A stretch of DNA of 64,000 nt from JAAZKA01 sp034926225 (GCA_034926225.1 JAYFRF010000009.1:1-64000), one strand, 5' to 3'; counted from the stretch's first letter, positions 8,306-17,410 are shown. Notes: generated by a model not told the origin, from the sequence alone. Numbers and translations: made by a program.

Positions 8306-8941
8306 CTATTCCTCTTCCGGCTCCGCGATTACGACGGTAAAGGTCTCTTCGGGATACCCGGAAGCCCACAGGGTGAAGGTCTTCGGCGTATTCACGATTT
8401 CATCGCATTTGAGCCACATGACAATATCGCCGGCAGAGCAGCCCAAAACAGTCGCTTCCGTAACATCCTCCGCGGCAAGCTGATAACCGTTGTACTTGAC
8501 CGCCGTTATATCCGTCAGTCCTGTGGTAATGGCAATGCCGACCCACTTATGTGTGCCCTGCGCCGGATTAGAACTGGGGAAAGCGACGAGGTCAGACACG
8601 TCCACGGTGACAGAAATAACCCTGTCCGCGAGGGTGATACCTGTGACCGCAGCCTGATTCGCCGTCATTTCAGCTGCGTAAGGATCGCCAGCCGGTACCT
8701 GCGGTATTTTGGCGACAGACACATGCCACGTGTCCGGCGTCATAAGCCCGGCGTCTTTCAGCTTGAGAAGCAGGGCGTTGAAATCGTCCTTGACTCCCGC
8801 GACAGTAGCAGCTGTGCTGGCAGCTTGGTTAAGTGCGGAAGGAAGCCCCGTTACCGAGGCTCCCTCCTTGATTTCCAGCGTTCCGCCGATCACCGTTTTC
8901 TCGCCGCCCTGTTCGGTGTAATTCTTTGTGTTATACGACAT
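8306..8941 (-). CDS. Head fibre protein
   Basis: A protein of 211 residues. The N-terminal part contains GGTLEIKEGASVTGLP, seen in the phage head-fibre family named after phi29 gp8.5, followed by a helical segment with NALLLKLKDAGLMTPDTW. The C-terminal half is beta-rich and acidic at its end. Head fibres decorate the capsid and are usually dispensable. The ATG at 8941 follows GGAGG. It lies directly after the major capsid gene, the usual position in clostridial HK97-type phages. Confidence 0.78.
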   Translation of the reverse strand: MSYNTKNYTEQGGEKTVIGGTLEIKEGASVTGLPSALNQAASTAATVAGVKDDFNALLLKLKDAGLMTPDTWHVSVAKIPQVPAGDPYAAEMTANQAAVTGITLADRVISVTVDVSDLVAFPSSNPAQGTHKWVGIAITTGLTDITAVKYNGYQLAAEDVTEATVLGCSAGDIVMWLKCDEIVNTPKTFTLWASGYPEETFTVVIAEPEEE

Positions 8942-8955
8942 AGCCGTATCCTCCT

Positions 8956-10137
8956 TTAAGCGTGCTGCTTCAAGAGCTTGATACCTTCGGGCAGAACGGT
9001 CTTCCCGTCCACGCGCTGGAAGGCGTAGAAGCCGGTCTGCAGGTTCGCGATATGCAGCTCGTTTGCCCGGCGAATGGTTCTGCCGCTGCGGTCGGCAATC
9101 CAGTAGTTCTGGAAATCACCGAACGCGACGGTGTATGCGTTGGCTGCGATGGTCGGAGCATACTGCGAGATATGCACCGGGAAACCGAGCAGGCGATCGG
9201 GCTGATCTGCCTGCAGCGACGGCTGCCACATATATACGCCGTTGCCGTCCTTCAGCTTGCGGATCCCTGCGAGGGTAGCACTATTGAGAATAAACACCGC
9301 GTTTTTCTTGTAACCATCCTTGAGGGAATAGGTCAGGTCAATGAGCTCGTCTGCCTTAATGTCGGCTGTTCCTGCGGTCGTCACGCCAACATCTCCGCCT
9401 TTGACAGTAAAGATGCCGGTGGGCTGCCCTTCGCCGGTACCGACACAGAAGGCCTGTTCCTCCTTCGCCGCGAAAGCCAGGGCGAAGTTGCTGATGAGGT
9501 AATCCTCAAGGTCAAACATGGAATCCTGAAGCAGCTCCTCCGAAACCAGCGCCGCCGCACGAAGCGTATATGCGTCGAGGGAGAGCTGATTGAAGGTGGG
9601 CGTGCTGGGCGTAAACACACCGCTTTCAGCAACCCAGTCGGCGGACACATCCGTCAACGCGATGTTGATCCTGTGCGGCGCCGTGGTGGTGATGATCTTT
9701 GCGAGGGAACGGATCACGTTTTCCTTCGCAAGCTTCTTCACAAGGGTGCTGTCGAATTCTACAGGCACAAGATAGCCGCCGGTAGATGAAGTGCCTTCCT
9801 CCATGACGTTGTGAATCGGGCGCTTGCCGCGCACGAGATTCAGGAAGTCCTCGCGGTATTCAGCGGTCGCTCTGGGAGAGACGGGCTGGCCGTTCTGTGC
9901 GTTGGGTTTCGCTGTAAGCGGCGAGCTGGTCGGCTGCGCCATAGCAGCATCTCTGGCCACGCGGTCTTCCTCGATGGCAATTTGGTGGGCCATCGCATCC
10001 ACATCCGCCAGCATCTTGTCATAGGTTGCGTTGTCTTCGGCAGAAAGGACGCCGTCCTTCGCACGAGTGTCGAGGAACGCCTTTGCCGCGTCCCATGCCT
10101 TTGCGCGTTTTTCACGCATTTCGAGTACCTTTTTCAT
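8956..10137 (-). CDS. HK97-type major capsid protein
   Basis: From ATG 10137 the product has 393 residues. Residues 1-110 are the helical delta (scaffold) domain, MKKVLEMREKRAKAWDAAKA, with a Gln/Pro-rich linker near residue 100 where the ClpP-like protease would cut. The rest is the HK97 fold, with GTSSTGGYLVPVEF and VGTGEGQPTGIFT as recognisable elements and RVDGKTVLPEGIKLL near the end. It forms the icosahedral shell. GGAGG lies nine bases before the ATG; an upstream TTG at 10143 is in frame but less likely. Confidence 0.95.
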   Translation of the reverse strand: MKKVLEMREKRAKAWDAAKAFLDTRAKDGVLSAEDNATYDKMLADVDAMAHQIAIEEDRVARDAAMAQPTSSPLTAKPNAQNGQPVSPRATAEYREDFLNLVRGKRPIHNVMEEGTSSTGGYLVPVEFDSTLVKKLAKENVIRSLAKIITTTAPHRINIALTDVSADWVAESGVFTPSTPTFNQLSLDAYTLRAAALVSEELLQDSMFDLEDYLISNFALAFAAKEEQAFCVGTGEGQPTGIFTVKGGDVGVTTAGTADIKADELIDLTYSLKDGYKKNAVFILNSATLAGIRKLKDGNGVYMWQPSLQADQPDRLLGFPVHISQYAPTIAANAYTVAFGDFQNYWIADRSGRTIRRANELHIANLQTGFYAFQRVDGKTVLPEGIKLLKQHA

Positions 10138-10152
10138 AATCAAATTCCTCCA

Positions 10153-10947
10153 TTAAATGAATTTACGGGCCTGCAGTTTCTGCATAGCCGCTTCGATAGA
10201 TACGCCGGTCGGCGCATCCTGCTTCGGCACTTGCTTGTCAAGTGCGTGCTCCGTCTTCGGTGCGGATTTTGAGATGAGCTTGTTCATAAGCGAATTGGTA
10301 ACCGCCCTGCGGCTGAACGCAAAGACCACATCGTCGGTACGAACGCGTTTGGCGTCCTCCAAGATGCCGTCGGCAAAGCCAAGCTCCACTGCCTTGTTTG
10401 CGTTCATATAGGTTTCGCCGTCCATGAGATGAGAGATTTTTGCGCGGGATTGCCCAGTCTTGATTTCGTAGGCGTTGATAATGGATTCCTTGACTTCATC
10501 CAGCATGGCGATTGCTTTTTGCATTTCCTCGGTATCGCCGATTGCGATTGACATCGGATTATGGATCATGAGCATGGCCGTCGGAGCCATGAGCACCTCG
10601 GTTCCTGCCATAGCAATTACCGAAGCCGCGCTTGCTGCTAAACCATCAATTTTCACGGTGACATTTCCTGTGTAATCAATGAGCATTGTATATATCTGGC
10701 TTGCTGCCACGCAGTCTCCACCGGGTGAGTTAATCCACACCACGATGTCTCCGCTCCCGGAAAGCAGCTCATCTTTGAACATCCGAGGGGTGATTTCGTC
10801 GTCCCACCAGCTTTCGTCTGCAATAGTACCGTCGAGGTAAAGGGTGCGGACGCCTGATTTTTCGTCTTTGTCCCAGTTCCAAAAGTGCTTATTACCTGCT
10901 CTGCCGAGGGCTTTGCTTGGGCTTGTCGCCCGCATTGTTTTGTCCAT
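10153..10947 (-). CDS. ClpP-like prohead protease
   Basis: A protein of 264 residues with the Clp serine protease fold: VVWINSPGGDCVAASQIY, then DGLAASAASVIAMAGTEVLM holding the nucleophilic Ser, then MIHNPMSIAIGD with the catalytic His. It is encoded between portal and capsid, the normal site of the maturation protease that removes the capsid delta domain. The start ATG lies after GGAGG and overlaps the portal gene end by 56 bases. The C-terminal 60 residues are basic and less conserved. Confidence 0.93.
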   Translation of the reverse strand: MDKTMRATSPSKALGRAGNKHFWNWDKDEKSGVRTLYLDGTIADESWWDDEITPRMFKDELLSGSGDIVVWINSPGGDCVAASQIYTMLIDYTGNVTVKIDGLAASAASVIAMAGTEVLMAPTAMLMIHNPMSIAIGDTEEMQKAIAMLDEVKESIINAYEIKTGQSRAKISHLMDGETYMNANKAVELGFADGILEDAKRVRTDDVVFAFSRRAVTNSLMNKLISKSAPKTEHALDKQVPKQDAPTGVSIEAAMQKLQARKFI

Positions 10948-12199
10948 CTGAGGTTTCCTCCGTTTCTGTAGAATTTACGAACGCGCCCGCGTCCTGTAAT
11001 TTAGTCATCGCGCCGTTGATAAGAAAAAGGTCCCCTCCCAGTTCTGCCGGGATGCGGTCGAGGTTCTCAAGCTGCCTGATATCGTTGGCAGACATCCATC
11101 CATTCTGCCGTGCGGTGGCGTAGCCCGTCATACGGCTGGCGTAATCTCCGCGAAGCAATCCATCCACATTGAATTTCGTAAACACATCACGCTTTTCGCT
11201 TTCGAGCAGCAGCGACTTATTCATCGCTTGTTCCCAGCGTATAACCCACGGGTCTAGCGTGTATTTCACGAACTCAAGCGACTGTTGCTCAATATTGCTG
11301 AACGATGATTTCTCCAAGTCGGCGAGCATATGTGGCGGTACCCTGAAAATGCGGGCGATTTCGTTTATCTGAAATTTCCGTGTCTCAAGGAACTGTGCCT
11401 GTTCCGGTGAGATGGCAATCGGTGTATACTTGAGACCTTCCTCAAGAACTGCGATCTTGTTGCTGTTAGCACTGCCGCCAAACGTGGACTGCCAGCTTTG
11501 CCGTATACGCTCCGGATCTTTAATCGTGCCGGGGTGTTCGAGGACACCGCTTGGTGCTGCACCGTTAGCAAAGAATTTAGCGCCGTATTCCTCAGCGGCG
11601 ATGGCCAGCCCCACGGCGTTTTTCGCCATTGCAATCGGTGAGTATCCAACTAGGCCATCAAAGCCCAGACCGAGAACGTGCAGCACATCGCTTGGTGCGA
11701 GGATGACGTCACTCTGTTTGGCTTTGCCAATCTCCGGTGCATCATCGCTGCTTTTTCGATAACGGTAGTAAAGCCGTCCATAAGAATCCCTGTCTACAGT
11801 CATGCGGTCAGGCATGAGCGGATACAGCGCTACCACATCGCCGCGAGCGTTTCGTATAATTTGAGCGTAGGCGTTGCCCGTCAGCAGAAGGTGGTTCATC
11901 ATGGTTTCCCGGAAGACAAACGATGTCATCTCCGGGTTCGGTTCATCGTGCAGTACGCGCCACAAGGGGTGGTCGATATACTTATCCTTACTGCCGTCGC
12001 TGCCGTATTTATACACGAACAGTGGTAAACTCGCGATTGCTTCCGCTAGAATGCGCACACAGCTGTAAACCGCTGTCATCTGCATGGCTGTTCTTTCGTT
12101 TACAACCTTGCCGGAGGACGATCCACCCAATAAAAAGCTGCTACTGCCTAAGTTCTTCGGCTTGTCACGGGGCTTAAATATATACTGGAACATGCTCAT
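10892..12199 (-). CDS. HK97-type portal protein
   Basis: A protein of 435 residues. Key stretches are AVYSCVRILAEAIASLPLFVY, LTGNAYAQIIRNARGDVVALY and ALEPEQAQFLETRKFQ-like text (here ISPEQAQFLETRKFQINEIARIF, in two parts), all typical of the HK97/SPP1-superfamily portal. Twelve copies would form the DNA entry ring at one capsid vertex. It lies upstream of the protease and downstream of the large terminase, but about 1 kb of odd sequence separates it from the terminase. The C-terminus is low-complexity and polar. Confidence 0.94.
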   Translation of the reverse strand: MSMFQYIFKPRDKPKNLGSSSFLLGGSSSGKVVNERTAMQMTAVYSCVRILAEAIASLPLFVYKYGSDGSKDKYIDHPLWRVLHDEPNPEMTSFVFRETMMNHLLLTGNAYAQIIRNARGDVVALYPLMPDRMTVDRDSYGRLYYRYRKSSDDAPEIGKAKQSDVILAPSDVLHVLGLGFDGLVGYSPIAMAKNAVGLAIAAEEYGAKFFANGAAPSGVLEHPGTIKDPERIRQSWQSTFGGSANSNKIAVLEEGLKYTPIAISPEQAQFLETRKFQINEIARIFRVPPHMLADLEKSSFSNIEQQSLEFVKYTLDPWVIRWEQAMNKSLLLESEKRDVFTKFNVDGLLRGDYASRMTGYATARQNGWMSANDIRQLENLDRIPAELGGDLFLINGAMTKLQDAGAFVNSTETEETSDGQNNAGDKPKQSPRQSR

Positions 12200-12690
12200 A
12201 AGCTTATACCTCTTGTGTTACTGGTAAACTAATAGAACGAATATTGGTAAAGAAGAATCCCCCGCTGAAACGCCAACTGTGTATAAATTAAAAGGGTGAA
12301 ACACATGAGGCTGGGAGTGTATGGTGGGAACCGAGATGTATTCAGAAATACAAAAACGGTCTCCACCAGGCGCTTTTATAACTGATTTCTGAATTATGCG
12401 AAACACTTCTGTCGTCATCACTTCTAACAAGGGCTTTGATTGTTGGGCTGTATTCTCGGCAATGCCGTCCTTGCTGCTTTTTTCGATAGACTTACTCCTC
12501 GCTCTCAGATCCTTAATTTCTCTGACGATCACTACAGGATACCTCATCGCAAATCGATCTTCTGATTAATGGGGAAATTTTGTTCGCCAATATTTGCGGT
12601 TTTTGCTTGACAGTGTCAGTTTGGGTATTGCTTTTTTTGTAACTATATAATACAATATTTTAATGATATGAACTGCTTATTCCTATCATA
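12200..12690. other. Intergenic spacer without a convincing gene
   Basis: No gene with a good RBS is visible here. A 109-codon minus frame (12218-12547) has no RBS and no recognisable fold. Local A+T content is high around 12590-12690. The stretch belongs to the rearranged segment between portal and large terminase. Confidence 0.5.
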
Positions 12691-12860
12691 TCAAATAAAA
12701 AGCAGACCGCATGTATCATGCCTGTTATTACTCATTAGCACCTCTCCTTATCGCTACCGCACTGTAGGTTTTTCGGCGGTTTTTTCATTTTCCGCTTTGG
12801 TGTTGCTGGCAAGGTTTGTGTGGATGTAGAAATCGTCCATCATCCAACAAAGATGGTTGA
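12691..12860 (-). pseudogene. Decayed 3' end of a second large terminase gene
   Basis: On the minus strand, WMMDDFYIHTNLASNTKA and then NEKTAEK match the end of the intact terminase (WMMDNIYIRTDPAGNIKA, then KEKSTEK). After two stops and a deletion of about 20 codons, HDTCGLLFI-stop matches VYDTRGLLLI-stop. At the base level the copies share clear runs such as GTCCATCATCCA. I infer either a duplicated end or the scar of a replaced terminase gene. It is too short and broken to be expressed. Confidence 0.72.
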
Positions 12861-12895
12861 GTGTTACATTTGTTAAGCTGTAGGAGGAATCAGTC

Positions 12896-13147
12896 ATGAG
12901 TAAATGGAAAATTCACGAAGATGATACTTATGTACAAGGATATTACCGACGAAGGCGTAATAGTGTAAAAAAAAACACAGGGAATGGCACAGGCAGTGTC
13001 GGTAGTTTGATTCTACTTTTTATTTTTTTTCCCTTTTTTTCATTAGGTTATATACCAGAATTAATAAAAAATAAAGCTTGGTTCTTGTTATTAATTATTG
13101 TGATTTATTTGGTATTTTATTGTAAATTTGTTATTCGGCTTATATAA
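12896..13147 (+). CDS. Small two-helix membrane protein (moron)
   Basis: A protein of 83 residues. The N-terminal 35 residues are basic and polar (YYRRRRNSVKKN). Two hydrophobic segments follow, at about 37-53 (SLILLFIFFPFFSLGYI) and 61-80 (AWFLLLIIVIYLVFYCKFVI). The ATG follows GTAGGAGGAATCAGTC, a strong RBS. It is A+T-rich, runs against the late operon and lies between the terminase remnant and the intact terminase, so it is probably an acquired accessory gene. Membrane morons often act in superinfection exclusion, but nothing here proves a function. Confidence 0.7.
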   Translation: MSKWKIHEDDTYVQGYYRRRRNSVKKNTGNGTGSVGSLILLFIFFPFFSLGYIPELIKNKAWFLLLIIVIYLVFYCKFVIRLI

Positions 13148-13153
13148 AATTTG

Positions 13154-13182
13154 CCTGAACGTAGCATATGAATATACGTTCT
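13154..13182 (+). terminator. Possible terminator after the membrane protein gene
   Basis: GAACGTA and TACGTTC form a seven-pair stem around an A+T-rich loop, followed by TGTCTTTTATC. The tail is only moderately U-rich. Confidence 0.4.
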
Positions 13183-13244
13183 GTCTTTTATCAAATTTCA
13201 GTTTCAACTTATCAAGTTGTATAGTCAGTAAATATCGTGGTCAT

Positions 13245-15914
13245 TTATATAAGCAATAAACCGCGTGTATCATACACACTTTCGCTCGTATCGTTTCCGC
13301 ACCGTATCGCCCGGTCAAGCGCCATAATGGTAGCGACGGCACCGTCTATCTTCTCAGTGGATTTTTCCTTGTCTGCCTTAATGTTGCCCGCCGGGTCTGT
13401 GCGTATATAAATGTTGTCCATCATCCAGCGTAGTACCGGCTGACCGCCGTGGGCAAGCTTCTGTTCTAAGGTAAGCTTCATCAGCTCTTTTGTCGGTGGA
13501 CTCATATCCTTGAAGCCCTGACCGAAGGGCACGACGGAGAAGCCAAGGTTTTCGAGGTTCTGAGTCATCTGTACAGCACCCCAGCGGTCGAAAGCGATCT
13601 CTCGGATGTTATACTTCGTGCCGAGCTCCTCGATAAAGGACTCGATGAAGCCGTAGTGGACGACGTTGCCTTCGGTGGTTTGTAGGAAACCCTGCCTCTT
13701 CCAAACATCATAGTTCACATGGTCACGCCGCACACGCAAATCGATGTTGTCCTTTGGTATCCAGAAATACGGAAGCACGATATACTTGTCATCCTCATTA
13801 ACCGGTGGAAATACCAGGACGAAAGCAGTAATATCGGTGGAGGACGAAAGGTCAAGTCCGCCGTAGCATACACGTCCCCGTAACACTTCCGGGTCAACCG
13901 GGAAAGCGCAGGCGTCCCATTTCTCCATCGGCATCCAGCGTACGGCCTGTTTGACCCACTGGTTTAAGCGTAGTTGTCGAAAGCTGTTCTCCTCGGCGGG
14001 ATTTTGCCGTGCCGACTCAAACGCCGCCTTGACCTTATCCATACTCACCGTAATGCCGAGAGATGGGTTTGCTTTTTTCCACACCTTAGGATCAGTCCAG
14101 TCGTCCTCCGGCGCTGCGCCGTAAATAACCGGGTAGAAGGTTGAGTCGGTCTTGCGGCCGTCTATAATGTCCACCGCTTTCTGATGAACCTCCCAGCAGA
14201 TGCTGTTCTGGTTATCTCCGGCGGTTGTAATAAGAAAATACAGCGGCTGCATTCTTGCGTCACCGCTGCCCTGGAGCATAACATCGTATAGTTTCCTGTT
14301 TGGCTGGGTATGAAGCTCATCAAATATAACACCGTGGGTGTTGAAACCATGCTTGTTCGCCACGTCCGCCGAAAGAGCCTTGTATTTGCTGCCGGTCGGA
14401 ACATAGGTCATGGTTTTCAGGCTTGCCTGAATGCTCATTTTACTGAACAGATGAGGACAACGTTTGACCATATCCATCGCCACATCGAAAACGATACGCG
14501 CCTGGTCTTTATCCGCAGCACAGCCATAGACCTCGGCGCCGGGTTCAAAGTCCGCGCAGAGAAGATACAGCGCAACAGCCGCCGCGAGTTCGCTGTTATG
14601 TGTCGGCAAAAAAGAACGCCCCACCAGGTATTGATGAGACGGGCTGTCAACCTGTATGCATTGCATTCCTCTGTTGGGTATAGGTTCGACGGCATCGATG
14701 TAGCGGAAATGACTCCGTGTGTAGGGATTCCTTACGGCCGCACGTGATCGTTTGCGGTTCATACCTGACACGGGCATGTCTTCAAACGCAGTAAACTTCA
14801 CATAGTACAGCGTCTCACCTGTCGGAACGCGGCCGCACTCTGTACTCGTCTTTGACCAGTCCCGCCTCTGCGTGGAGGGTGCGACGGTTATAGTATTTTT
14901 AATACCTAAACTCCACAGCAATTCACTGACACTTTCAGAGAGCGCTTTTTCTGTGGAGGTGTATATGCCTTGTCCTTTACGGGTACTGATACAGCCATCT
15001 GAATCCATTAACCCTTGCAGCAACCGCAACCGCTGCTGTCTCGAAGCCCTGATATATGGAAATGGAATCACTTTCTCGTGGAAGCTCTTTAACAGCACGG
15101 AACGCAGCGCCGGGATGTTGAAAACAATACTGTCGCCGGTGTTGTTCAAGGCGCTCAGCACCTCGTAATACGGTACTATGTTTTTTAGCACTCCGGCGAC
15201 ATCTTCGGTCTTTATTGTTACTTCAGGCCTTACCGCATTCCCGTTACCAAGCCAGTAACCCATCAGATACGGTTCTATCGGCAAATCGGCATCGGGCACT
15301 TCAATGGCATCGGAAACGGCAATCCGAAATCGAATCACCCCGTCATGCTTTGGCATACGGAACAATTCACCGGTTGTCATGGTGCAAGGCCTTCTCTTGC
15401 CGTGTGTATATTCACCCACCCACTGGTGGCGTTCTCCTGCGTCAATAACCTGTCCATCTTTAAAAATTATTCTGTATGCCTGTTCATCATAGTCTATCGC
15501 ACTTTTTGCCACGACATGGCAGACGCGTCCCTTCTCATCAAATACCTGATCCCCAACCTGAATACTTCCCATTGTCGCAAACCCGGACGGAGTTGGAATG
15601 AGTGTGTCCAGCGCCAGTTGTTTGCCCATCTTCTTGGGGATCTCGATATATGCCGTATTGAACTGCCGGTATCCGTTCGGTTTTAGAATCCCGAATACAT
15701 CCCGGATAATCTGTTCCTGCCAATCGATAAGCTCGAAAGGCTTACCGTCCCAAGTGCCTTTGGTATGGCAGCAGAAGTTTTCTATAAAGCACACAGCGTG
15801 GTCGGCGGCATCCTTGTCATAATGACTGCCTTCCGCCATAAAACGTGTGGGATGGTATTTATTAAGCTTTTTCAAGGATCCCGCCTCCTTCTGGACAAAA
15901 TAATAGACCGCCAT
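13245..15914 (-). CDS. Large terminase subunit containing an intein
   Basis: The precursor has 889 residues from ATG 15914. Removing a 342-residue intein leaves about 547 residues, the usual size of the HK97-type terminase. The ATPase P-loop is KKMGK joined to SELAAA after splicing; Walker B is VIFDELH; the C-terminal nuclease starts with GLDLSSSTDIT. The enzyme cuts concatemeric DNA and drives it into the prohead through the portal. The RBS is weak; the ATG at 15914 was chosen over an upstream TTG. The intein interrupts the P-loop between Lys and Ser, so the protein cannot bind ATP until splicing happens. Confidence 0.95.
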   Translation of the reverse strand: MAVYYFVQKEAGSLKKLNKYHPTRFMAEGSHYDKDAADHAVCFIENFCCHTKGTWDGKPFELIDWQEQIIRDVFGILKPNGYRQFNTAYIEIPKKMGKQLALDTLIPTPSGFATMGSIQVGDQVFDEKGRVCHVVAKSAIDYDEQAYRIIFKDGQVIDAGERHQWVGEYTHGKRRPCTMTTGELFRMPKHDGVIRFRIAVSDAIEVPDADLPIEPYLMGYWLGNGNAVRPEVTIKTEDVAGVLKNIVPYYEVLSALNNTGDSIVFNIPALRSVLLKSFHEKVIPFPYIRASRQQRLRLLQGLMDSDGCISTRKGQGIYTSTEKALSESVSELLWSLGIKNTITVAPSTQRRDWSKTSTECGRVPTGETLYYVKFTAFEDMPVSGMNRKRSRAAVRNPYTRSHFRYIDAVEPIPNRGMQCIQVDSPSHQYLVGRSFLPTHNSELAAAVALYLLCADFEPGAEVYGCAADKDQARIVFDVAMDMVKRCPHLFSKMSIQASLKTMTYVPTGSKYKALSADVANKHGFNTHGVIFDELHTQPNRKLYDVMLQGSGDARMQPLYFLITTAGDNQNSICWEVHQKAVDIIDGRKTDSTFYPVIYGAAPEDDWTDPKVWKKANPSLGITVSMDKVKAAFESARQNPAEENSFRQLRLNQWVKQAVRWMPMEKWDACAFPVDPEVLRGRVCYGGLDLSSSTDITAFVLVFPPVNEDDKYIVLPYFWIPKDNIDLRVRRDHVNYDVWKRQGFLQTTEGNVVHYGFIESFIEELGTKYNIREIAFDRWGAVQMTQNLENLGFSVVPFGQGFKDMSPPTKELMKLTLEQKLAHGGQPVLRWMMDNIYIRTDPAGNIKADKEKSTEKIDGAVATIMALDRAIRCGNDTSESVYDTRGLLLI
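14595..15620 (-). other. Large intein with LAGLIDADG domain in terminase
   Basis: The intein runs from Gln (codon 15618-15620) to Asn (codon 14595-14597), 342 residues, with Ser as the first C-extein residue. Block A reads QLALDTLIPTPSGFATMGSI; block B carries AGERHQW with its His; the end is FLPTHN with the conserved His-Asn pair. The homing endonuclease motifs are YLMGYWLGNGNA and LLQGLMDSDGCIS. The first has Asn where the catalytic Asp is expected. Q1 inteins are known but rare. The boundaries are fixed by the family's P-loop sequence. Confidence 0.92.
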
Positions 15915-15990
15915 CAGCAATCCGTCAAAATATACCTAAACGAGATACAGCCCATGCAGGGCTGAACCTCCGCTATTTTATTAGCGCGGG

Positions 15991-16242
15991 TTAGAAGTTT
16001 TCGCTAATGCTGGCGTTGTCGTCGTCGCACTTCCGACAAATGTCCTCGCCAAAGACCACGTTCAATCCGCTGCCGTTGTCCCATTTCACCATAACACTCG
16101 CCGTGTCATCCACCCCGATAACAGTGCCTTTGGTGCCGATGGGTGGTGCCTGCACATCGTTCATGCGGATAAGCTCTACGCGGCAACCGACCGGAAACTG
16201 GCGGCGGGTGCGCTCAACGATATCTTTACTCGGAAATCTCAT
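15991..16242 (-). CDS. DUF4314 family protein
   Basis: A protein of 83 residues. The core, FPVGCRVELIRMNDVQAPPI followed by GTKGTVIGVDDTASVMVKWDNGSGL, is a small beta-barrel domain (DUF4314) common in clostridial phages near terminase genes. An acidic tail with CRKCDDD follows. Its function is unknown. The start overlaps the end of the upstream gene by 17 bases, which points to coupled translation. Confidence 0.8.
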   Translation of the reverse strand: MRFPSKDIVERTRRQFPVGCRVELIRMNDVQAPPIGTKGTVIGVDDTASVMVKWDNGSGLNVVFGEDICRKCDDDNASISENF

Positions 16243-17233
16243 CGTTAGCCGCCTCCTCTCCGTTCAGTAAGGCTTTTACCGCTTCTATTACTGTGGGGCC
16301 GTCAGTGGCAGCGTCGAGGTCTTCTGCGTTGAAGCCCTTCTTGGCTCCCGAGCGAAACGCCGTGCTGCCGGTCAGGTTACGAAGGAGCTCCCGACGCGTT
16401 TCCTTGTACTCATCACCAATGAAGCCGAGTCGCAGGAGGAAGCAGCGGAAAGCGTACTTCTCGTTGTCTGTTTCCTTTTCCTTGGCAGTCACACGCTTCT
16501 GGCTCTTGGCTGCAGCAAGCATTTTTCCAACAAAGTGCGTGATGGCGCTAATGACTGCCGGCTCCGGAATGTGGTCGAACCAAGGGAAGCGAATAAGCTC
16601 ATCGGTGAGCTCAATTTTCAAGCTATCCGCACCGAGCGCTTTTTTGATGAGCGTAGCTTTGCTGTCGACCAGCCGCTTGAGGTTGTCAATCGCGGTGTCG
16701 GTTAAAGAAGAGCGCGGCATCTCAATTACCAATCCATTGCCATCCTCGAGTTCCGGTACATCGCTTGCCTGCATTCCGTTTTCACCCTGGAAGTTTTCGC
16801 GGCGGGTACAGCCAAGACCCAATTCCTCGCGGCCGTCCATCCTCAGGTCCTCAAAGGCGAGTGCTTCATCCAGTTGTCTTTGCATGGCTTCGGTAATCGG
16901 CGCGTCGGGATTGGCATACTGTCCGGGGTGGTGCTGGTCAATATCCGGGAACTCGTCAAGCGCACCCATACCGCCAAGTCCGCTCTCGTAGGTGTCGGCT
17001 TCGTCATACTCGCGAGTGTCGCCGTCTGCGTCAAAACCCGCGTGATGGAGTGAATCCTCCAAGTCCAGGTTGTCGGGACCCGTAAGCGTTCCGGTCTTGT
17101 CGATGTGGTAATCGCCGATCTCGTAGGCGAAGGTCGGGGCTCCAAGGTACTTGGCGGGGGAATCCAGTGCTGTGCTGATCGCGCCAACCAGTGATTTGCG
17201 TTCAGGTCCTGTTACGTTGTAGTTGATTTTCAT
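16226..17233 (-). CDS. Conserved clostridial prophage protein of unknown function
   Basis: A protein of 335 residues, MKINYNVTGPERKSLVGAIS. The N-terminal 60 residues form a small alpha/beta unit with FAYEIGDYHIDKTGTLTG. The middle (about 60-175) is acidic and low in complexity. The C-terminal 150 residues are helical with FRCFLLRLGFIGDEYKETRR. Proteins of this kind are often labelled 'virulence-related' in clostridial prophages, but no mechanism is established. It lies between the ParB-methyltransferase and DUF4314 genes. Confidence 0.75.
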   Translation of the reverse strand: MKINYNVTGPERKSLVGAISTALDSPAKYLGAPTFAYEIGDYHIDKTGTLTGPDNLDLEDSLHHAGFDADGDTREYDEADTYESGLGGMGALDEFPDIDQHHPGQYANPDAPITEAMQRQLDEALAFEDLRMDGREELGLGCTRRENFQGENGMQASDVPELEDGNGLVIEMPRSSLTDTAIDNLKRLVDSKATLIKKALGADSLKIELTDELIRFPWFDHIPEPAVISAITHFVGKMLAAAKSQKRVTAKEKETDNEKYAFRCFLLRLGFIGDEYKETRRELLRNLTGSTAFRSGAKKGFNAEDLDAATDGPTVIEAVKALLNGEEAANDEISE

Positions 17234-17410
17234 TTGTCAAAACCGCCTTTCTTATTTCGGTACTACATTAATGCCTCAAAACCGCATATATAGCAACACT
17301 TATTTGCGATTTTCATGTAGAATACCGCACCGATTATTCGGCGGTTTTTTGTGTATATAACACAATGCGGGAAAGAACAAAACAGGCATAGTTCAGACCT
17401 GAGAGTGAGT
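17234..17410. other. Leader region with a hairpin
   Basis: No gene is seen here. Repeated ACCGC/GCGGT boxes occur, and TACCGCACCG pairs imperfectly with CGGCGGT before a T-run at 17346-17351 on the plus strand. A similar box and T-run occurs at 12753-12785. Confidence 0.4.

Noticed and set aside
12218..12547. A 109-codon minus-strand frame between portal and terminase remnant
   Set aside because: There is no RBS, no domain and no conserved neighbour role; it may be decayed DNA.
12753..12785. Only a terminator at the terminase remnant
   Set aside because: The T-run and stem are weak, while the protein-level match to the terminase end extends beyond it on both sides; a terminator function in addition is possible.
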